From Wukongibacter sp050859025 (GTDB lineage: Bacteria; Bacillota; Clostridia; Peptostreptococcales; Caminicellaceae), in contig NZ_CP138200.1 in NCBI RefSeq assembly GCF_050859025.1, positions 5,022,001-5,086,000 of the forward strand: a DNA stretch of 64,000 nucleotides, given 5' to 3'. The notes below the pieces were generated by a model. It saw only the letters and a program-made list of their open reading frames with translations. It did not search any database and was not told the DNA's origin. Below are positions 36,211 to 44,583 of this stretch, one piece after another. Position 1 is the stretch's first letter. Every line of letters starts with the position of its first letter. The position numbers and the translations under genes are program-made.

Positions 36211-37034
36211 AGAAGTCCTCCTTTACTTTTTGATATATCCTCTGGGTAACTATCTGGTCTTCGATCATAATACATTGGGATTATATTTCTAACTTCTTCA
36301 ACTTTTTTAAAGTCTATTTCTCCAGTCAATATAGTCTCTTCTTCATCGCCTTCTTTAACAATATTTCCCCAAGGATCAATAACTAATGAGTGTCCAAAAT
36401 AGGATGACTCACCGGCTTCTCCTACTCTATTACAAGCAATAATGTACAATTGATTTTCTATGGCCCTAGCTTGAAGTAAAATTCTCCAATGATTTAGTTT
36501 TGGATTTGGGAAATTTGATACCACTATAATTGCTTCTGCTCCTCTCACAGCATAGGTTCTTGACAGCTCAACAAAACGAATATCATAACAAGTCATTAAA
36601 CTTATTTTGCCGAATTCCGTCTCGAATACAGGCATATTCTCTCCATTTTTAAAACCCTCATCCTCATCCATAGCGCTATATAAGTGCATTTTTCTATATT
36701 TTCCTTTTATCTCTCCATTCCTATCTATTAAGAAAATAGTATTATATATACCCTCCTCATTCTTTTCAGGAATAGAACCGCCAACAATCCATATCTCGTT
36801 ATTTAGAGCCAGTTCTTTTAGCGATGAAACTACTTTACCATTTTCATCTTCTGCATATTTATCTATATCATGAAAGACTTCCTCTGAATACCCTGTAGTC
36901 CATGTCTCAGGTAAAATAATCATATCCGGATCATCCTTCATTGCTTCTTTAACAAGCTCTTGCACCTTAATTAAGTTTTTTTCAGGCTCTTTATAAATAA
37001 TATCTAACTGAATCATAGATGCCTTAAAGGTCAT
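36204..37034 (-). CDS. Carbon-nitrogen hydrolase (nitrilase superfamily)
   Basis: 276 residues from ATG 37034 preceded by GGAAGGAG; the frame is open 13 codons further but lacks a ribosome site. The Glu-Lys-Cys triad is visible as LPETWTTGY, KYRKMHLY and LMTCYDIRF. Related to YafV/NIT-type omega-amidases. In this operon it probably hydrolyses an amide released from peptides, or repairs a deaminated glutamine product. Cytoplasmic. Confidence 0.92.
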   Translation of the reverse strand: MTFKASMIQLDIIYKEPEKNLIKVQELVKEAMKDDPDMIILPETWTTGYSEEVFHDIDKYAEDENGKVVSSLKELALNNEIWIVGGSIPEKNEEGIYNTIFLIDRNGEIKGKYRKMHLYSAMDEDEGFKNGENMPVFETEFGKISLMTCYDIRFVELSRTYAVRGAEAIIVVSNFPNPKLNHWRILLQARAIENQLYIIACNRVGEAGESSYFGHSLVIDPWGNIVKEGDEEETILTGEIDFKKVEEVRNIIPMYYDRRPDSYPEDISKSKGGLLC

Positions 37035-37150
37035 ACTAATTCTCCTTCCATACTGACTAGAGTGTAAACCCATGATACATCCTTCATGATTAGCTTTTAG
37101 AATTCGAAGGGATTCTCATGGGTTTTTAATAATTTTCAGTCTAAAACATC

Positions 37151-38455
37151 TTAAAATTTATATGTTATAGCCCTAATAACAACAAGTAGAACTGTTAAAG
37201 CTGTAATCAATAATCCATTTTTTATCATGCTTTTTAAATCATTTGACCTAGCTAGTCCCATTTGTCCTATCATATCTCCAGTAGGATATGCAAAGAATGT
37301 AATCTGTGACCCTACCAATAATACTAATGCCCATAAATGCATTGGTATGTTTAGATCATTAACAATTGGTAAAAATAAATCATATAAAACCTTTTCCTGT
37401 GCAACTGCTGCTCCAGATACTCCAAATACACCAACAAGTGTACTGATTATCATAAAACCAGCCTCTCCACCGGCATCAATCAAAGGTTGTAAATATCCAG
37501 CAAGGGCATCGAAAGCACCTGATTCAGTAACAAATCTTAAGAATGGATCATATAAAACAAATAGGAAAAATAACCAATACATTCTAGCACTACCTCTTAA
37601 CAAAACCTTAAGAGTTTCTGTAAAGCTTAGTCCAGATGCCCATCCAGTAACAAAGGCAACTGCAATCATAACAACAAGTGCATAAGCAGCTCCTGCCTTT
37701 GCAATAATACCATAAAGAATTAGAGCTAGCATTGCTAAAGCAAACACAGTAGTGGCTTTTTTCACCTGTGAAGTAAGCACAAACTCCTTTGTATCAACTA
37801 TATCCTCTTTAGAATATGAGACAACATTTTCATATCTTTTTTGGGTTTTTAATGCTATAATGAATGTAGATATCCATATAAGTATTGAAACTGGCAAACC
37901 TACATGCAACAAATATGCACCATAACTAATTCCAGTTAAGCCCATAGTGGTAACTACAGGAGGAACAAAGGGTCCTAGGAATAATCCAGTAGCTCCTGCT
38001 CCATGTAACAATACACCTAAAGCATTTGGAGTAATCCCAAAGCTGGCAACTATGGGAATAATAATTGGAGCTAATATGGCATTTGACCCAGCCATAGATC
38101 CTAGTAATCCTACTAGAATAACAGATGCAGCCATTGTTGCTATCATGGCCTGTTTTCTTGTTTTAACTCCTGTTTTAGTTACCACAATGTGTACAATATT
38201 TTGGGCAACCTTTGTCTCACTTAACACTTCCCCAAGCCCTGCTCCCATTAAAATAATAAAACCAATTAACCCTAAGAATGAACCTAAAGCCTTTTGAAGT
38301 GCTACCCCAAAGGTAATGGGAGTTTGTCCTGTCAATATTGCTCCTAGTATGACACAGAAAAATACTACGGTAAGCATATCTTTACCTCTAAAAGACAATA
38401 TAATATAAACCAGTAGAGGTAAAAAACCTATTATTGCCGGCAAATCAAATATCAT
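37151..38455 (-). CDS. NhaC/ArsB-type ion-coupled permease
   Basis: 434 residues, about 11-12 transmembrane helices, no signal peptide. Glycine-rich re-entrant-type stretches (SMAGSNAILAPIIIPIVASFGI; GVFGVSGAAVAQEKVLYDLFLP) resemble the Na+/H+ antiporter NhaC and related carboxylate carriers. Lying after the RpiR regulator and before the peptide enzymes, it probably imports the dipeptide or amino acid handled by the operon. Confidence 0.8.
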   Translation of the reverse strand: MIFDLPAIIGFLPLLVYIILSFRGKDMLTVVFFCVILGAILTGQTPITFGVALQKALGSFLGLIGFIILMGAGLGEVLSETKVAQNIVHIVVTKTGVKTRKQAMIATMAASVILVGLLGSMAGSNAILAPIIIPIVASFGITPNALGVLLHGAGATGLFLGPFVPPVVTTMGLTGISYGAYLLHVGLPVSILIWISTFIIALKTQKRYENVVSYSKEDIVDTKEFVLTSQVKKATTVFALAMLALILYGIIAKAGAAYALVVMIAVAFVTGWASGLSFTETLKVLLRGSARMYWLFFLFVLYDPFLRFVTESGAFDALAGYLQPLIDAGGEAGFMIISTLVGVFGVSGAAVAQEKVLYDLFLPIVNDLNIPMHLWALVLLVGSQITFFAYPTGDMIGQMGLARSNDLKSMIKNGLLITALTVLLVVIRAITYKF

Positions 38456-38531
38456 GCACTAATACCTCCTTTTATATTCAATCAGTAAGATTTGTCTATC
38501 CTCCTTTCCTTACTGTATTTAACTATTTTCT

Positions 38532-39377
38532 TTAAATATAAATCCCAGTATCTATTGCTATTCTTTCTTGGTCCTTTAGTTTCTTCAATGTTTCTTTTTT
38601 ATTTGTTTTCCCTAAACTTACTACCAATGCATTAAGTATAGTCATAGCTGAAACAAAGGAAAAAGTATTTGTCCCATTCTTGGCAAGTAAAGTAGCGTCA
38701 GCCTTAATAGCAATAGGTGAGGAATAACTGTCGGTAATGGCTATGATTCTATTTCCATTGTCTTTGAAAAATTGAGCAATATTAGAAGTAAACTTTGTAT
38801 ATTGCGAAAAGCTTATTGCAATAAGTACATCATTCTCTCTTATATGTGCCAGTTTGTTTGAAAAATCTTGATGTCCAGCATCGATAAGTTCTATATTATC
38901 CATAAATCCTTGAAGCATAAATCCCAAATAGTAGGCAGCACTATAGGAAGACCTACATCCTAATATATAAACTTTTCTACTCTTCATAATAAATTCAATG
39001 GCTCTATTAAAATTTTTATATAACTCATCTGAATATGTGGCCTGCAATATTTTTATATTAGAATCAATTGTCTCCTGAAGTATATTTTTATCATCATTGT
39101 TCTCAATAAAATATTTAACTTCTCTCATTGGTACAATTTCTTTTTCAACAATCCCTTGTATTTCTTTTTGAAAATCAGGATATCCTTTAAATCCCATATG
39201 TTGAGAAAACCTTGTAATACTTGCAGTACTTACTCCTATTTTTTCCTTTAACTCCTTTATTGATAAAAATGGTATAGTAGAATAATTATCCTTAACAAAA
39301 TCAGCTATTAGTTTGAAGGTTTTGGATAAATTGTTATACTGCTTATCTATTTCACTAAAAATACTATCTTTTCTCAT
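38532..39377 (-). CDS. RpiR-family transcriptional regulator
   Basis: 281 residues. An N-terminal RpiR helix-turn-helix (IKELKEKIGVSTASITRFSQHMGFKGYPDFQ) and a C-terminal SIS domain (about 115-250; VYILGCRSSYSAAYYLGFMLQ, IAISFSQYTKFT, IAITDSYSSPIA). It heads the peptide operon, 76 bp before the permease, and probably senses a sugar phosphate or murein-derived ligand, as MurR does. An AT-rich promoter region lies upstream. Confidence 0.93.
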   Translation of the reverse strand: MRKDSIFSEIDKQYNNLSKTFKLIADFVKDNYSTIPFLSIKELKEKIGVSTASITRFSQHMGFKGYPDFQKEIQGIVEKEIVPMREVKYFIENNDDKNILQETIDSNIKILQATYSDELYKNFNRAIEFIMKSRKVYILGCRSSYSAAYYLGFMLQGFMDNIELIDAGHQDFSNKLAHIRENDVLIAISFSQYTKFTSNIAQFFKDNGNRIIAITDSYSSPIAIKADATLLAKNGTNTFSFVSAMTILNALVVSLGKTNKKETLKKLKDQERIAIDTGIYI

Positions 39378-39697
39378 AAGTCACCTCTTTGTGTAATATT
39401 TTTTACATTTTTTTCATACATTTCAATTTGTTTTACTTATATTTTAATTTTCTGAATTTTCTACTGTTATTATATCATCATTAAACAGGGAAGTAAATAT
39501 GTTTTGTAATTTTTTTTTCATTTTTATATAAAAAATAAAATATATTTACAAAACTAATTATATATAAATTACTAAAATCAAAATTTAGCAATAACAAAGA
39601 AGCCCTGAGCAAAATAGAGCCCAAAGTTAAAGAATAGATATAAAGGAATCATTATAAAACAAACTGCTTTAAAGTATATTTATCTAAATTACCAGAC
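39378..39697. other. Promoter region of the RpiR-headed operon
   Basis: No gene. Inverted phrases TATGTTTTGTAA (about 39498) and TTTACAAAACTAA (about 39545) could be an operator for the adjacent RpiR protein. Weak evidence. Confidence 0.35.
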
Positions 39698-39752
39698 AGG
39701 GATCAGAGCCAGAAAGTTGAATTGTATTCCATAATAATTTAACTTTTTAGCC
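39698..39752 (-). repeat. Hairpin repeat family B, degenerate copy 2
   Basis: AGGGATCAG...AGAAAGTTGAATT and AATTTAACTTTTTAGCCCCT arms, the pattern of the intact copy at 42842. Lies 3' of corA. Confidence 0.6.
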
Positions 39753-39818
39753 CCTCCTTCTCTTATCCACCGATAACATCTATTTAGAGAAATTTGAATC
39801 ATAGTCATTGATAATTTT

Positions 39819-40772
39819 CTAGTCATTGAACCATCCCTTATGTTTAAACCAAAAAAACATGCTCACACTAATTAATGCCATTACTGATAATACCATAAAA
39901 TATCCAAATCGCCATTTGAGCTCAGGTATGTATTCAAAATTCATACCATAAATCCCTGTAATAAATGTTAGCGGTATGAAAATTGATGTTACAACTGTAA
40001 AAACCATCATTATCCTATTCATACGATCTGAGCTAATTGAAAGGTAACTATCACGAATATCAGCTGTAATATCTCTATTGGCTTCAATCATTTCCGAAAG
40101 TCTTAGTAAATGGTCATAGACATCTGTAAAATGAAGCTTACTATATTTAAATCCTTCAAAATCCGTAGTATTTAATATTGTATAAAGTAAGTCTCTCATG
40201 GAGTTGATTAAACGGCGTAATTTTAATAAGTCGCTACGAATATCAAATATCTTATTCATCAGATTTCGCAATGATTGATATTTTGCAAAGCTATCTAAAT
40301 TATTTAATACATCCTCAATCTTATATACCGCAGGAAAATATTCAGTAACAATTTTATTCATGATTAGATAAGTAACGTAAGTATGGTTTTTGGATAGTAT
40401 TCCTTTTTCACATGTAACTCTCTCCCAAACAGAATCAACTTCATATAGATGAGATGAATGAAATGTAACTATATAGTTATCCCCTATAAATACATCTAAT
40501 TCTTCTGCTTCTAATGTTTTTTGATTTAAACTATGAAGAACAAAAAAGCTATAATCATCATAATAATCAGCCTTAGGCCTTTGAAGGAAGTGAAGGCAAT
40601 CCTCAATTGATAAGGTATGAAAATTAAAGCTGCTGCGAAGCTCATTAATCTCATCTTCATTTGGAGAGTCAAAATCTACCCAATACCATTTTATATTAGA
40701 ATTATTCAATTCCATTAAAGATAAATCATTTATTAGCTCTTTATCCTTTGTTACGCCTAACGACCTAATCAA
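39819..40772 (-). CDS. corA: CorA-family magnesium/cobalt transporter
   Basis: About 317 residues from TTG 40772, which has GGAGG at an ideal 8-nt spacing; the open frame reaches ATG 40832, but that start lacks a ribosome site. Large cytoplasmic N-terminal domain, then two C-terminal transmembrane helices with the selectivity signature GIYGMNFEYIPEL. The final KHKGW is basic as usual. Monocistronic. Confidence 0.93.
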   Translation of the reverse strand: MIRSLGVTKDKELINDLSLMELNNSNIKWYWVDFDSPNEDEINELRSSFNFHTLSIEDCLHFLQRPKADYYDDYSFFVLHSLNQKTLEAEELDVFIGDNYIVTFHSSHLYEVDSVWERVTCEKGILSKNHTYVTYLIMNKIVTEYFPAVYKIEDVLNNLDSFAKYQSLRNLMNKIFDIRSDLLKLRRLINSMRDLLYTILNTTDFEGFKYSKLHFTDVYDHLLRLSEMIEANRDITADIRDSYLSISSDRMNRIMMVFTVVTSIFIPLTFITGIYGMNFEYIPELKWRFGYFMVLSVMALISVSMFFWFKHKGWFND

Positions 40773-40832
40773 CAGCTTAACCTCCAGTTTAAATTTATTC
40801 TTATTAAAATAGTTCAAATTTCCAAATATCAT

Positions 40833-41118
40833 ATCTATATAAATTATATTCTCTCACTAATGTTTACTATTTACTACATACCTTTCATTAAAAAGACTGT
40901 ATACATTAAATTAATCAGCTATTTTTTAATTTCAGGTGCAATATCTATTTGGTCTTTTCCATAAAGGAATGTATTGGATCCATTGTAGTCTATATTTTCA
41001 AAATTTATTTACTGATATAAGTATTAAGCTAATTTATTTGAAATCCTTTGACTTTTTTTGTCGATATTTGACTAATTTCAGTAAATTCATCTATATATAT
41101 TGGATATTCTTCATAAAA
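40833..41118. other. Intergenic region upstream of corA
   Basis: AT-rich, no supported gene or structured element seen before the hairpin at 41119. Confidence 0.4.
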
Positions 41119-41186
41119 ATATAGGTGGAGGTAGAAAAGGTGAAATACAATAACATGTAATTCAACTTTTCTACCCCCACCTATTT
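41119..41186 (-). repeat. Hairpin repeat family B, copy 3
   Basis: AATAGGTGGAGGTAGAAAAG arm pairing with CTTTTCTACCCCCACCTATT. The inner arms share GTTGAATTA-type sequence with the other copies. Lies 19 bp after the stop of the gene at 41205 and probably ends its transcript. Confidence 0.75.
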
Positions 41187-41204
41187 CAATTCTCAATACA
41201 TCAA

Positions 41205-41912
41205 TTAAGGTAATCGGTTAAAATCAGTGCTCTCATAATCAATCAAAATCTGCCCAGCCTCTTTTCCATATTTATCTGTAAAGTCCCTTAATGAGACCGA
41301 CATGATTTCTTCAGCCTCTTCCCCTAATTCATCACGAATTACTTCTCCCATAGTCTTGTATAAATGTCCTGAATGATACTCCCACGGCATGATTGCATTT
41401 TTTCCAGGATTAATAACCTTTTTATATATTAACTTCATCATGTTACAAGGCGTAAGATTAGCATCCTTAAAAATGAGATCGCAAAACTTAGCATCGTTGG
41501 GTTGAGTACCGTTAATATCAATCTGCAGTTCTTCATTAAATCCCTTTACTAAGGCTTTATCTACTTCTATACAAAAATAACGTCCATATGACATTAGATC
41601 ATTTTCTTTCCATGCTGTATGCCAAGGGCATCTAAAAACATTAATGCGGGCATGGGGATTTCTTGCCAATATTTTTTGCTCCATCTCCCCTTTTTGAGAT
41701 TTCCACTCCACATAAGCTATATAATTATCCATTGTCAACTCATGTCCGTTTGCTTTAGCTCTCAACGCCATTCTTTTCCCCCTTTGCAAAGCATATTTTA
41801 CAACCCCCTTTCGAACAATGCGTTCTCCATCTTTTTCTCCTACTGCTTGAACCACGGCTCTGGATATCCATGCAAACAAAAGAGCATGATGTGTTGCCGT
41901 AAATCTTTCCAT
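41205..41912 (-). CDS. L-2-amino-thiazoline-4-carboxylate hydrolase-like protein
   Basis: 235 residues, matching the ATC_hydrolase family (Pfam PF14196) in length and in the pattern FRCPWHTAWKENDLMSYGRYFCIEVDKALVKGFN. Named members hydrolyse aminothiazoline carboxylate on the way to cysteine, but most clostridial relatives are uncharacterised. ATG follows GGGGGAAAATATT. The promoter region carries a half-matching copy of the TetR operator found upstream of the neighbouring regulator, so it is probably that protein's target. Confidence 0.75.
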   Translation of the reverse strand: MERFTATHHALLFAWISRAVVQAVGEKDGERIVRKGVVKYALQRGKRMALRAKANGHELTMDNYIAYVEWKSQKGEMEQKILARNPHARINVFRCPWHTAWKENDLMSYGRYFCIEVDKALVKGFNEELQIDINGTQPNDAKFCDLIFKDANLTPCNMMKLIYKKVINPGKNAIMPWEYHSGHLYKTMGEVIRDELGEEAEEIMSVSLRDFTDKYGKEAGQILIDYESTDFNRLP

Positions 41913-42002
41913 AATATTTTCCCCCTTTATTTTAGCTTTTTTAAAAAGCTCGACTTATTATAGCGTCCAACTCTTAGCTTTTATTCTCTCATCACCTATT
42001 TT

Positions 42003-42016
42003 AATAACAGTGTTAC
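42003..42016. promoter_or_regulatory. Candidate TetR site upstream of the ATC hydrolase-like gene
   Basis: AATAAC (42003-42008), two bases, TGTTAC (42011-42016): the same left half as the full palindrome at 42718, while the right half is degraded. Confidence 0.55.
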
Positions 42017-42062
42017 TATTTATGTAAAAAAAATTAGCCTTTCAAATTATTTTAAATATATT

Positions 42063-42695
42063 TCATTCATTGACCTCTATACCTAAAACTGAATTCCAAC
42101 CTGCCACAAAGAATTTAGTAATTGTATCAAGATATTTATAGGCTTCACTTTTAGACATATCATGCTTAACAACTTCATAAATAGCTGAAAAGTGGATATG
42201 AGATAGAATGTGCAGTTCCTCTCTAGAAATCCTATTGACTTTAATCCCCTGTTTTTTTAGATACTCAAAATACCTAAGTCCTTCCTCTACGCTACAATTC
42301 ACCACTTGCTCTATGAGATTTGCATATTTAGTACCTTCTGAATATACAAAAATTAATTTGAACTCATCCAAATAACTATATATATAATCGATATGACGTT
42401 TCATATTATAATCTGATATTGACCATAGGGATTCATTGTTTATCCTTTTAGTATCCAATAATTCATAATACTGTCTTGACATATTCTCATGCATATTATT
42501 AAATTCTTCTAAAGCAGGCTTTACTAAGATCTCAAATAGCTGATGTTTATTTGAAAAATGAGCATAAAAAGCACCAGTAGTAACACCAGCTGTTTTCACA
42601 ATATTCCTCAAGGATGCATCTTTATACCCCTTTTCAAGAAACTCTTTTTTTGCACATATCAATATCTTTTCTTTTGAATTCTTTTTTGTAGACAC
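42063..42695 (-). CDS. TetR-family transcriptional regulator
   Basis: 210 residues from GTG 42695 after AGGAGGAAGATATAG; upstream in-frame codons would place the ribosome site inside the gene. The N-terminal HTH (ILICAKKEFLEKGYKDASLRNIVKTAGVTTGAFYAHFSNKHQLFE) is typical. The C-terminal ligand domain is helical and unassigned. A strong palindrome lies just upstream, and a partial copy before the gene at 41205. Confidence 0.93.
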   Translation of the reverse strand: MSTKKNSKEKILICAKKEFLEKGYKDASLRNIVKTAGVTTGAFYAHFSNKHQLFEILVKPALEEFNNMHENMSRQYYELLDTKRINNESLWSISDYNMKRHIDYIYSYLDEFKLIFVYSEGTKYANLIEQVVNCSVEEGLRYFEYLKKQGIKVNRISREELHILSHIHFSAIYEVVKHDMSKSEAYKYLDTITKFFVAGWNSVLGIEVNE

Positions 42696-42717
42696 CCTAT
42701 ATCTTCCTCCTATATAC

Positions 42718-42745
42718 AATAACAATGTTACGTAACACCGTTATT
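42718..42745. promoter_or_regulatory. TetR operator, 28-bp nested palindrome
   Basis: AATAAC (42718-42723), 2 bp, the perfect palindrome TGTTACGTAACA (42726-42737), 2 bp, GTTATT (42740-42745). It lies 23 bp upstream of the regulator's start codon; autorepression is likely. Confidence 0.85.
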
Positions 42746-42841
42746 ATATTCCTTGTCCGTACATGTGTCAACGCTAAATGATATTAATTATCATTATTTC
42801 TGAGATTTTTAGTTCTTTTCTAAACCATTCAGAAAAATAGA

Positions 42842-42907
42842 AAGGGGTCAGTGTAGAAAAGTTGAATTATATGCCATAATAATTCAACTTTTCTACACTG
42901 ACCCCTT
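42842..42907 (-). repeat. Hairpin repeat family B, intact copy 4
   Basis: Near-perfect 29-bp stem: AAGGGGTCAGTGTAGAAAAG plus TTGAATTAT on the left, and the full complement ending GACCCCTT on the right, loop about 7-8 bases. GGGGTCAG ends recall REP-type repeats mobilised by RAYT transposases. Lies 30 bp 3' of lrgB. Confidence 0.85.
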
Positions 42908-42937
42908 CCAATACATATATTGTTTTTAAGTTCTTTA

Positions 42938-43627
42938 TTAAATAAAAACTATAAATAAGGGAACTAATATTACCGTAATTAACCCAGCTATACCTATGGC
43001 AAGCCCACTCATTGCTCCCTCAGTTTCTCCTATCTCAATAGCCTTTGAAGTTCCTATTGCATGGGCTCCAGTACCCAATGATATACCAACTGCGACCTTA
43101 TCTTTAACCTTAAAAATCTTAAAAATTACAGGAGCAATAATAGCCCCAAGTATACCTGTAATAATTATTGCTACTACAGTAACAGCCGGTATTCCTCCCA
43201 CCTGCTTTGATACTTCAATACCTATAGGTGTAGTTATTGACTTTGGAATCAATGATTTTGATATATCTTCAGATAATCCAAATAGTTTTGCTAAAAGAGG
43301 TACACTAACAATTGCTGTAATGGTACCCATAGTTATACCTATAATTATCGGTACTACATTATCCTTAAATATCTTAAACTGCTTGTATAATGGAACAGCC
43401 AATATAACTGTAGCTGGTCCCAGGAAAAAGGATATTAGACTTCCTCCACTATTATAAGTATCCAAAGAAATATTAAATTTAAGGAGAAATGTCACAATTA
43501 AACCTATACTAATCAATAAAGGATTAAATACTGCAATTTTAGTTTTTCTATATATATATAATCCGATTTCAAAAGCCACTATTGAAATAATGACTCCAAA
43601 GAGTGGTGTATTTAATATTTCTATCAT
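42938..43627 (-). CDS. lrgB: LrgB-family membrane protein
   Basis: 229 residues, about six to eight transmembrane helices, with family phrases SLIPKSITTPIGIEVS and GTGAHAIGTSKAIEIGETEGAMSGLAIG. With LrgA it forms the holin/antiholin-like pair linked to autolysis control and to pyruvate or other organic acid transport in some Firmicutes. It overlaps lrgA by 4 bp. Confidence 0.95.
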   Translation of the reverse strand: MIEILNTPLFGVIISIVAFEIGLYIYRKTKIAVFNPLLISIGLIVTFLLKFNISLDTYNSGGSLISFFLGPATVILAVPLYKQFKIFKDNVVPIIIGITMGTITAIVSVPLLAKLFGLSEDISKSLIPKSITTPIGIEVSKQVGGIPAVTVVAIIITGILGAIIAPVIFKIFKVKDKVAVGISLGTGAHAIGTSKAIEIGETEGAMSGLAIGIAGLITVILVPLFIVFI

Positions 43628-43974
43628 ATTTTAAAACTCCTTTTCAAAAACTCAATGGTCAATGCGGTAACGGTGATAATCATAAAAGTAGAAATTAAGC
43701 ATATTAATAAAATAGTTATTCCCTCTTTCTTAAGCAATTCTAAATTTGAAATCAAGCCAACACCAGCAGGTATAAAAAAGAAAGGTAAATGATCCAGTAA
43801 AAAGTTAGTTATATCATCTACCATTTGTACCTTTATGATTTTTGTTGAGAGAAGTAGCAATAATATCATTATTCCCAATACATTTCCTGGCAATGGCAAA
43901 TGAAATATTTTACTAATAAATTCTCCTAAAAACGCAACAATCAATACAATCCCTAGTTGTCTAAGAAGCCTCAA
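43624..43974 (-). CDS. lrgA: LrgA/CidA-family holin-like protein
   Basis: 116 residues with four transmembrane helices and the signature LPLPGNVLGIMILLLLL. First gene of the pair. No LytTR or LysR regulator is adjacent. ATG is preceded by AGGAGGAG. Confidence 0.93.
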   Translation of the reverse strand: MRLLRQLGIVLIVAFLGEFISKIFHLPLPGNVLGIMILLLLLSTKIIKVQMVDDITNFLLDHLPFFFIPAGVGLISNLELLKKEGITILLICLISTFMIITVTALTIEFLKRSFKI

Positions 43975-44103
43975 AAATAACTCCTCCTATTCATATCCAG
44001 CCAATATTTATTTCTTATGAAACTAAAATAAGCCTACTTATAAATATACATTTTTAACTGTCGTTTTATCACATTTCTTATTATACTACAATGCATTTTT
44101 AAG

Positions 44104-44322
44104 TCAAAACAAAGCTATGATAGCAGGCTTTATCAACGAAACTATTATCTGAAAAAATATCCTATCATTTCCCCAAAATTTCTTCTTTGCAAAGGCAAAT
44201 CCTGATAGGCTGCTAAATAATACATTTAGTAATACCCCTCCCATCGATATGAATAAGCTATTGAGAAAATAATGTAAGAAATTATTATCCCTAAAAATAG
44301 TTATATAATTTTGCAGAGTCAT
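44104..44322 (-). pseudogene. Fragment of a sugar ABC transporter permease (MalG type)
   Basis: 72 codons (LQNYITIFRDNNFLHYFLNSLFIS, SSLSGFAFAKKKFWGNDRIFF) match a segment near the N-terminal part of MalG/UgpE-type permeases, which are about 280 residues. Both the N-terminal helix and the rest, including the EAA loop, are missing. No partner genes nearby. A deletion remnant. Confidence 0.8.
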
Positions 44323-44430
44323 ATCGGAGATAGATTGCTTGAAAACTAAATTATATATATGATGCTATAAACATCCCCTTTTAAATTAAAATAAAGGGGT
44401 GTCTCCAAATGACGGATTACTCTAAAAAAA

Positions 44431-44464
44431 TCCTATAACTCAACTTTCCAGTTGAGTTATAGGA
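44431..44464 (-). terminator. Terminator of the sigma-54 activator gene
   Basis: Perfect 15-bp stem TCCTATAACTCAACT (44431-44445) with its complement (44450-44464), TTCC loop. On the minus strand it ends in TTTTTTT. Confidence 0.85.
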
Positions 44465-44583
44465 CTATCTTATTATGATATAATTACCAAATAGTAATAC
44501 TGTCAGATAAGGCCCTGTCCCTTGTCTATTGATAAATACAAAGAATCATAGTTCCCTTAAGTCACTTATGAAAAAGAAGCTCT

